Shown: positions 58,481 to 64,000 of the stretch, piece by piece
Layout of the letters: every line of letters starts with the position of its first letter
Position numbering within the stretch: position 1 is the first letter of the stretch
Assembly: GCF_036488675.1 (NCBI RefSeq)
Contig: NZ_CP133148.1
Coordinates: 3,308,001 to 3,372,000, forward strand
Reading direction: 5' to 3'
Length of the DNA stretch: 64,000 nt
Source of the DNA: Sinorhizobium chiapasense
GTDB taxonomy: Bacteria > Pseudomonadota > Alphaproteobacteria > Rhizobiales > Rhizobiaceae
Notes under the pieces: model-generated
The model's database searches: none
The model's input: the letters and a program-made list of their open reading frames with translations, nothing else
Told to the model about the DNA's origin: nothing
Position numbers and translations under genes: made by a program

Positions 58481-59257
58481 TTACCAGCTAGGGATGAGTG
58501 CTCCCTTGAAGGTATCGACGATGAAGGCTTTGACGCTGTCGTCGTGATAGGATTCGACGAGCGTCTTCACCCAGGGCGCGTCCTTATCCGCCGCACGCAC
58601 CGCAATGACGTTGGCATACGGAGACTTCTCGCTTTCGATGGCGATGGCGTCCTCCTTGGGATGAAGGTCGGCCTCGAGCGCGTAGTTGGTGTTGATCACG
58701 GCCGCGTCGACATCGGCGAGCGAGCGCGGAAGCTGGGCCGCATCGAGTTCGGCGAACTGGATGTTCTTCGGATTTTCCGTCACGTCGGCTGGAGTGGCCT
58801 TCAGCCCGGCATCCGGATTGACTTTGATGAGACCCTTCGACGCGAGGACCAGGAGCGCGCGGCCGCCGTTGGTCGGATCGTTCGGAATGGCGATCGTCGC
58901 ACCGTCCTGCAGCTCGTCGAGGCTCTTCACCTTGTTCGAATAGACACCCATCGGCGTGGTGATGGTCAGGCCCACGCTGACGATATCGTAGCCTCGATCG
59001 GCGATCTGGTTGTCGAGATAGGGCTGGTGCTGGAAGGAATTGGCGTTGAGTTCACCATCAGCGAGCGCCTGGTTCGGAACCACATAGTCGGAGAATTCGA
59101 GGATCTCGATGTCGAGCCCCTTGGGAGCGGCGACTTCCTTCACCTTCTCCATGATCTGGGCATGCTCGCCCGGGGTTACGCCGACCTTGATGGTCTCTGC
59201 GAGCGCCGTGCCGGCAGCAAGGGCGGCGAAGGCCGCCGCCAGAATAAGCTTTTTCAT
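58481..59257 (-). CDS. metQ: Methionine ABC transporter substrate-binding protein
   Basis: This 258-residue NlpA/MetQ protein begins with a signal peptide MKKLILAAAFAALAAGTALA cleaved before ETIKVGVTPGEH. It lacks the usual lipobox Cys, so it is probably a free periplasmic binding protein. GLDIEILEFSDYVVPNQAL and ANSFQHQPYLD are diagnostic. Last gene of metN-metI-metQ. Confidence 0.94.
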   Translation of the reverse strand: MKKLILAAAFAALAAGTALAETIKVGVTPGEHAQIMEKVKEVAAPKGLDIEILEFSDYVVPNQALADGELNANSFQHQPYLDNQIADRGYDIVSVGLTITTPMGVYSNKVKSLDELQDGATIAIPNDPTNGGRALLVLASKGLIKVNPDAGLKATPADVTENPKNIQFAELDAAQLPRSLADVDAAVINTNYALEADLHPKEDAIAIESEKSPYANVIAVRAADKDAPWVKTLVESYHDDSVKAFIVDTFKGALIPSW

Positions 59258-59295
59258 GATTGTCTCCTTATTTGCTGTTTGGAGTCCTGGGAGGA

Positions 59296-59961
59296 TCAGT
59301 TCCTGCGGCTGCGCTTGTCGAACCGGCGCGCCAGGCCATCGCCGGCGCTCTGGACGACCTGCACCAGCACGATGAGCACGACGACGACGATCAGCATCAC
59401 ATCCGGCATGAAGCGCTGGTAGCCATAACGGATGCCGAGATCGCCGAGACCGCCGCCGCCAACGGCGCCGACCATCGCCGAATAGCCGATGAGGCTGACG
59501 ATGGTCATGGTGAGCGCCAGCGTCAGCGCCGGACGAGCCTCGGCCAGAAGCACCTTGAAGACGATCTGCGTCGGCGTCGCACCCATGGCGCGGGCGGCCT
59601 CGATCAGCCCCTTGTCGATGTCGCGGATGGCCGCCTCGACCAACCGCGCGAAGAAGGGAATGGTCGCGATGGTCAGGGGCACGATCGCCGCTTTCGTGCC
59701 GATCGAGGTACCGGTGACAAGCCGCGTGAAAGGAATGATAGCGACGACGAGGATGATGAAGGGCGTCGAGCGCGTTGCGTTGACGATCAGCCCGACGATG
59801 CGGTTGAAGTTGGGCGCCGGAAACAGCTCCCCCTTGCCGCTGGTCGCGAGGAAAATGCCGATCGGCAGGCCGATCAGCGAGCCGATCAGGCCGGCGATCG
59901 CCACCATGCGCAGCGTGTCGAGCGTGGCCTTGCCTATAAGCAGCAGAAGATCAGGCGACAT
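59296..59961 (-). CDS. metI: Methionine ABC transporter permease
   Basis: This 221-residue permease with about five membrane helices has the ABC-permease EAA loop [24 protein letters not shown]. It forms the channel with MetN. Start ATG 59961 overlaps the end of metN by 11 nt; an upstream in-frame ATG at 60096 lies inside metN. Confidence 0.95.
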   Translation of the reverse strand: MSPDLLLLIGKATLDTLRMVAIAGLIGSLIGLPIGIFLATSGKGELFPAPNFNRIVGLIVNATRSTPFIILVVAIIPFTRLVTGTSIGTKAAIVPLTIATIPFFARLVEAAIRDIDKGLIEAARAMGATPTQIVFKVLLAEARPALTLALTMTIVSLIGYSAMVGAVGGGGLGDLGIRYGYQRFMPDVMLIVVVVLIVLVQVVQSAGDGLARRFDKRSRRN

Positions 59962-61030
59962 AGCCGAGCACCTCCGTGACCAGTCCGTTCTCGGTGAAGA
60001 ACCGCTCCGCCCTGCCCGATGTTTCCGCGTCCGTAGCATAGGCAACGACGAGCGAGCCATAGGGCTTGCCGCCGATTTCGTCGATCGTTCCGGCAATGAT
60101 GTTGACCTCGGCGCCGACCGACTTGATGAGTTGTGAAATCAGCGGCCGTTCCGCCGTCGCACCGAAGAAGGTGAGGCGCACCACGGCACGATCGCCGGCG
60201 CTCGCGGCGGGCCTCAGGCCACGCGCAACGGCATCCGGCAGCTTCGAGCCAGGCAGGCCGGACAAGAGCGCACGCGTTGTCTCGTGCTTAGGATGAGTGA
60301 AAACGTCGAAGGTATGGCCGCGTTCGACGATTTCGCCCTTGTCTATGACGGCCACATCCGACGTGACCGCCTTCACCACTTCCATCTCATGGGTGATGAG
60401 CAGTACGGTCAGCCCCAGCTCGGCATTGATCCGCTTCAAGAGTTCGAGGATAGACTGGGTCGTTTCCGGATCGAGCGCCGACGTCGCCTCGTCTGAAAGC
60501 AGCAGCTTCGGCTCGGTCGCTAGCGCCCGGGCAATACCGATGCGCTGCTTCTGGCCGCCGGAAAGTTCGGCCGGGTAGCGGGCGTGCTTGTCGGCGAGGC
60601 CGACGAGGTCGAGAAGCGGCCGCACGCGCGCTTCGATGGCACGGCGATCCACGCCGGCAATCTCCAGCGGCAGCGCGACATTGCCGAAGACGGTGCGAGA
60701 CGAGAGCAGGTTGAAATGCTGAAAGATCATGCCGACGGAACGTCGGAGATTGCGCAAGCCGGCCTCGTCAAGCCCGCCCACATCGACGGCGTCGACGAGG
60801 ACCTTGCCGCTCGACGGCTTCTCAAGGCCATTCACCAGCCGGATCAGCGTCGACTTGCCGGCGCCGGAACGGCCGATGATGCCGGTGATCGAGCCACGCC
60901 CCACGGCGAGGCTGACATTGTTGAGGGCGGTAAAGGCACCGCTCTCGCCGGACGCTGCAAAACGCTTGGAAACGCCGTCGAAGACGACGGCAGCGTCGCC
61001 AGCAGAGGGTTCGGAAGAAGGAAAAGTCAT
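59951..61030 (-). CDS. metN: Methionine ABC transporter ATP-binding protein
   Basis: This 359-residue ATPase has Walker [15 protein letters not shown]-loop [11 protein letters not shown], signature [17 protein letters not shown] and Walker [13 protein letters not shown]. The C-terminal 90 residues ([18 protein letters not shown]) form the NIL regulatory domain, which binds methionine and inhibits transport. First gene of the importer operon. Confidence 0.95.
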   Translation of the reverse strand: MTFPSSEPSAGDAAVVFDGVSKRFAASGESGAFTALNNVSLAVGRGSITGIIGRSGAGKSTLIRLVNGLEKPSSGKVLVDAVDVGGLDEAGLRNLRRSVGMIFQHFNLLSSRTVFGNVALPLEIAGVDRRAIEARVRPLLDLVGLADKHARYPAELSGGQKQRIGIARALATEPKLLLSDEATSALDPETTQSILELLKRINAELGLTVLLITHEMEVVKAVTSDVAVIDKGEIVERGHTFDVFTHPKHETTRALLSGLPGSKLPDAVARGLRPAASAGDRAVVRLTFFGATAERPLISQLIKSVGAEVNIIAGTIDEIGGKPYGSLVVAYATDAETSGRAERFFTENGLVTEVLGYVA

Positions 61031-61412
61031 TGTCCGGTCGCCCCCATAAGAGGGATCACAGCGATGGAAGGATACATGATGCTCTCGGATGTTCGAAATT
61101 CTGGTCCCGGACGAATAGGCGGGGAAGGGAAAGCGTGTCTGGTCAGGCCGACATTCGACAACGCATTCGGAACACGGAGCAACTCTCTATCATCGGACAA
61201 CCGGTCGGTTCAACGCCTCCGTGGCATGGCTGCCATGCCATGGAACATGGCTTCTTATGACGGCAGGCGGACCCGTTTCACAGGTACATTTTTGCGAAGC
61301 CACGCAGGCTGGAGCAAAAGTCTACTCTTTTTATCCAGAACGGTCGCGGCCAGAGCGGGTTAGCGATCACCGCAGTCGTTGCGTACTCGCACCGTAGCTG
61401 TCCACACGACCT
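61031..61412. other. Region upstream of metN
   Basis: Together with repeat D, 482 nt separate metN from the GH1 gene, both on the minus strand; no gene was found. A near-perfect 17-bp palindrome (GGCATGGC-T-GCCATGCC, 61223-61239) lies about 190 nt upstream of metN and could be an operator or RNA hairpin. I could not recognise a SAM-II or other known riboswitch. Confidence 0.5.
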
Positions 61413-61512
61413 AGAGCAATTCCAGGAAAAGTGCGTAACGGTTTTCCGTCCGGAATTGCGTGGTTTCAAGGAGTTAGATCATTTCAGTGTTTCAGTGAAA
61501 CAATGAAATGAT
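61413..61512. repeat. Intergenic repeat D, copy 2
   Basis: AGAGCAATTCCAGGAAAAGTG, CCGGAATTGCGTGG and a TTTCAGTG/AATGAAATGATCT inverted block; the reverse complement of 39095-39195. It ends at the stop codon of the GH1 gene. Confidence 0.75.
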
Positions 61513-62886
61513 CTAAGCTGTCCTGTGGTTACCCTTCGGGAACTGATCCGCCAATTCCTTGTACCAGTGGCCGCTCTTCTTGATCGTGCGGACCTGCGTC
61601 TCGTAGTCCACATGGACGATGCCGAAGCGCATCCGGTAGCCCTCGGCCCATTCGAAATTATCCATCAGGCTCCAGGCGAAATAGCCACGCATCGGATAGC
61701 CCTTGGCGATAAGGTCCGCGGTGACCGACAGGTGGTCGGCGATGTAGTCGAGTCGCGGCTGATCGTCGACGACGCCGTTCTCGACCCCCATGTTGTAGCA
61801 GGCGCCATTCTCGGTGATGTAGCAGTCGGGCAGCTTGTAGTGGGCATTGAGCGTTTCGACGAGCGTGCCGAGCGCCGGCGCATAGACTTCCCAGCCGATA
61901 TCGGTCTTCACTTCGCTGACCGGCTTGGCATTGACTGTTGCCGGGTATTCCGCGCCCTTGGTCGGATCATCGGAGACCCGCATCGGCGTGTAGTAGTTGA
62001 GGCCCCACCAATCGAGCGGCTGCGCGATCGTCGCCATGTCGCCGTCCTCGATCAGCGGCATCCGACTGCCAAGCGCCGACAGGAAACCCTCAGGGTATTC
62101 GCCCTTGAAGATCGGGCCAAAGAAGACGCCATTGTGGAAGTCGAACGCGCGCTCGGCCGCGGCCTTGTCCATGGCGCTGGTGCTGCCCGGATAGACCGAA
62201 TGGGCGTTGATGACGATGCCCGTCGGCAGGCGCGAGCTCTCGGAGCGGATCGCCTCGACGCCAAGGCCATGGGCGAGATTGGTGAAGTGGAGCGCGGCGA
62301 GCGCCGCATCCATGTTGCGCTCGCCCGGGGCGTGAATGCCGTAGAGATGGCTGAGCCATACCGAACACCAGGGCTCGTTGAAGGTGGCGACCGCATCGAG
62401 CCTGTCGCCGAGGCGGGCGATGACGGTCTTGGCATAGCGTTGGTAGGCGTAGGCGGTCGTGCGCGCCGTCCAGCCGCCGTCGCCCATTAGCGCGAGCGGC
62501 AGGTCCCAATGATACAGGGTCGCGAAGGCATTGATGCCGCGGGCTTTCAAGCCGTCGACAAGCCGGTCGTAGAAATCGAGGCCCTTCTCGTTGATCGGTC
62601 CGGTGCCCTCCGGAACTATGCGCGGCCAGGCGATCGAGAAGCGATAGGCTTCGACGCCCAGGCTCTTGATAAGATCGAGATCCTGCTCCAGCCGATTGTA
62701 ATGATCGCAAGCGACGTCGCCGTTGTGGCGCTCGAAGACGCGGCCCGGCATGTTGGAAAAGGCATCCCAGATGGATGGCTTGCGCCCATCCGCCTTGCTC
62801 GCCCCCTCGATCTGGAACGATGCGGTGGCTACTCCGAAGACAAAGTCTCCAGGGAAGCGTTCTGCGAGTTTCTTGGCTTCGATCAT
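61513..62886 (-). CDS. Family 1 beta-glucosidase
   Basis: This 457-residue GH1 retaining glycosidase begins near FPGDFVFGVATASFQIEG. The acid/base Glu is in ATFNEPWCSVW and the nucleophile Glu in YITENGACYN; GYFAWSLMDNFEWAEGY is the C-terminal signature. No signal peptide, so cytoplasmic. It likely hydrolyses beta-glucosides. An oxidoreductase of the Gfo/Idh family lies upstream on the same strand, often a sugar-related partner. Confidence 0.94.
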   Translation of the reverse strand: MIEAKKLAERFPGDFVFGVATASFQIEGASKADGRKPSIWDAFSNMPGRVFERHNGDVACDHYNRLEQDLDLIKSLGVEAYRFSIAWPRIVPEGTGPINEKGLDFYDRLVDGLKARGINAFATLYHWDLPLALMGDGGWTARTTAYAYQRYAKTVIARLGDRLDAVATFNEPWCSVWLSHLYGIHAPGERNMDAALAALHFTNLAHGLGVEAIRSESSRLPTGIVINAHSVYPGSTSAMDKAAAERAFDFHNGVFFGPIFKGEYPEGFLSALGSRMPLIEDGDMATIAQPLDWWGLNYYTPMRVSDDPTKGAEYPATVNAKPVSEVKTDIGWEVYAPALGTLVETLNAHYKLPDCYITENGACYNMGVENGVVDDQPRLDYIADHLSVTADLIAKGYPMRGYFAWSLMDNFEWAEGYRMRFGIVHVDYETQVRTIKKSGHWYKELADQFPKGNHRTA

Positions 62887-62948
62887 TGTTCAGCCTCGTC
62901 GTCTGCGCAGCCGCACGCCGAGACCGACGCTGCTGCATTTTTGTCGGG

Positions 62949-63000
62949 TAGAGCGGGATACAGCCGGAAAACCGCACACGCTTTCCTCATCCAGCTCTTG
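62949..63000. repeat. Mosaic repeat module B copy (diverged)
   Basis: TAGAGCGGGATACAGCCGG, AAAACCGCACACGCTTTCC, then CATCCAGCTCTTG. Related to 58412-58463 in the same orientation. Confidence 0.65.
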
Positions 63001-63044
63001 TTTTCGAACGTGGCCTAAACCCCCAACGGCAAATGTCAACCCGC

Positions 63045-63068
63045 GAAAAGGGCGGGACTTCCCGCCCT
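63045..63068 (-). terminator. Rho-independent terminator of the oxidoreductase gene
   Basis: Minus-strand stem AGGGCGGGA/TCCCGCCCT with a 2-nt loop and TTTTCG tail, just after the stop codon. Confidence 0.75.
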
Positions 63069-63084
63069 CCTCGACCCGTCTAGG

Positions 63085-64000
63085 TCAGACCTTGATCCAG
63101 GTGCCGTTGCGCTTCGAGGACTGCACGCAGGCATCGACGAAGACCATGCCCTTCATGCCGTCATCGATCGTCGGATAGGTGACGGCCGCATCCACCTTCT
63201 CGCCGTTGCGCTTGGCGAAAATCGCCCGTGCGGCTTCCGAGTAGATATTGGCGAAGCCTTCGAGATAACCTTCCGGATGGCCGGAGGGCACGCGCGAGAC
63301 GCGGGCGGCCGCGGGCCCGGCACCGGCACCGGCGCGCGTCAGCAGGCGCTTCGGCTCGCCAAAGGGCGTATACCAGAGATAGTTCGGGTCCTTCTGCGTC
63401 CATTCGAGGCCGCCCTTGGTGCCGTAGACTCGAACCATCAGGCCGTTCTCATGGCCGGGTGCGACCTGGCTACACCAGAGCATGCCCTTGGCGCGCGCGC
63501 CGTGCTTTGCCTTGAAACGCATCATCACATGGGCATTGTCGTCGAGCTGGCGCCCGCCGACGAAGCTGTCGAGATCGGCGGAGAGCTCCTCGAGTTCGAG
63601 ACCGGAGACGAAGCAGCCGAGGTTGTAGGCGTGGGTGCCGATGTCACCGGTGGAACCGCCGGCGCCGGACCGGGCCGGATCGGTACGCCATGCGGCCTGC
63701 TTCTGGCCGGATTCCTCGATGTTCTCCGTCAGCCAGTCCTGCGGATATTCCATCTGCACGAGCCGGACGGCGCCGATATCGCCGTTCGCCACCATTTCGC
63801 GCGCCTGGCGAACCATCGGATAGCCAGTGTAATTGTGCGTCAGCACGAACAGCGCATCGCTTTCGTCTGCCGCCTTCTTGAGCTTTTTCGCATCGGCGAG
63901 CGTCGAAGTCAGCGGCTTGTCGCAGATGACGTGGATGCCGCGCTTCAGAAACTCCTTGGCGGCGGCGTAGTGGACATGGTTGGGCGTTACGATCGCCACC
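63085..64000 (-). CDS. Gfo/Idh/MocA family oxidoreductase (5' truncated)
   Basis: The visible 305 codons lack the start, which lies beyond the window; the GTG at 63999 is internal. VAIVTPNHVHYAAAKEFLKRG and HVICDKPLTSTLADAK match the NAD-binding domain with the CDKP form of the EKP motif. AGGSTGDIGTHAYNLGCFVSG carries the GDIGTH catalytic-region motif. Such enzymes oxidise or reduce sugars or inositols. The GH1 gene downstream suggests glycoside use. Confidence 0.92.
   Translation of the reverse strand, partial: VAIVTPNHVHYAAAKEFLKRGIHVICDKPLTSTLADAKKLKKAADESDALFVLTHNYTGYPMVRQAREMVANGDIGAVRLVQMEYPQDWLTENIEESGQKQAAWRTDPARSGAGGSTGDIGTHAYNLGCFVSGLELEELSADLDSFVGGRQLDDNAHVMMRFKAKHGARAKGMLWCSQVAPGHENGLMVRVYGTKGGLEWTQKDPNYLWYTPFGEPKRLLTRAGAGAGPAAARVSRVPSGHPEGYLEGFANIYSEAARAIFAKRNGEKVDAAVTYPTIDDGMKGMVFVDACVQSSKRNGTWIKV

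Noticed and set aside
61031..61412. SAM-II riboswitch before metNIQ
   Set aside because: I looked for the conserved pseudoknot sequence pattern and could not find it; only a simple palindrome is present.

Overview
The window is a GC-rich, gene-dense stretch of alphaproteobacterial chromosome. Gene content and order point to Sinorhizobium (Ensifer), close to S. meliloti/medicae/fredii. Support comes from a complete glgP-glgB-glgC-glgA-pgm-glgX glycogen cluster (pgm is the gene called exoC in S. meliloti), a soxBDAG sarcosine oxidase operon, an Odc2-type ornithine/lysine decarboxylase with a long leader, a split pntAA/pntAB/pntB transhydrogenase, and families of short palindromic intergenic elements typical of Rhizobiaceae. 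I see no plasmid, phage, insertion-sequence, CRISPR, tRNA or rRNA features. The species is inferred, not proven.

Layout. 1-4.3 kb: the 3' part of a circularly permuted ATP-grasp/alpha-E protein, a transglutaminase-like protease, and an orphan TadG-like von Willebrand factor A protein. 4.4-15.9 kb: the glycogen operon, with mosaic repeats between glgB and glgC and a long inverted repeat between pgm and glgX. 16-18.7 kb: a NodN-like MaoC protein overlapping a DUF2332 gene, and a zinc alcohol dehydrogenase. 19-24.2 kb: soxBDAG on the minus strand, feeding sarcosine carbon into one-carbon metabolism. 24.5-28 kb: rpsU, a TPR lipoprotein, a DUF992 secreted protein and a class III adenylate cyclase. 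28-30.8 kb: a LysR regulator divergent from two short-chain dehydrogenases. 30.9-37.8 kb (all minus): membrane GGDEF-EAL protein, FeeM-like N-acyl amino acid synthase, small cytochrome oxidase subunit IV, and transhydrogenase. 38.3-42.7 kb: class I amidotransferase-like hydrolase, 2-hydroxyacid dehydrogenase with a LacI regulator, and a MarR regulator divergent from a creatininase-family amidohydrolase. 42.8-45 kb: COG0523 (CobW) metal-chaperone GTPase plus a WD40 protein. 45-47.7 kb: small accessory enzymes and a LysE exporter. 47.8-52.3 kb: odc2 with a candidate speF-type leader RNA, a LysR regulator, and a DUF1007/NicO nickel-cobalt transport pair. 52.4-58.3 kb: acetyltransferase, TerB-like protein, eda, an overlapping CYTH/CHAD pair, trhO and a GFA-family protein. 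58.5-61 kb: metNIQ methionine importer. 61.5-64 kb: GH1 beta-glucosidase and a truncated Gfo/Idh/MocA oxidoreductase.

Most of the window is metabolic core. The most interesting signals are regulatory. Three exact TTAA-N7-TTAA boxes (the CtrA consensus) and a GANTC site lie in about 110 bp upstream of the FeeM-like acyl amino acid synthase. A roughly 400-nt structured leader with its own promoter precedes odc2. Palindromic operators sit in the MarR/creatininase and LysR/SDR divergent spacers. At least two families of mosaic repeats recur at gene ends. No obviously new defence or mobile system is visible; the nearest thing to an undescribed module is the FeeM-like enzyme under apparent cell-cycle control. 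All functions come from reading protein motifs and family resemblance, without database searches.
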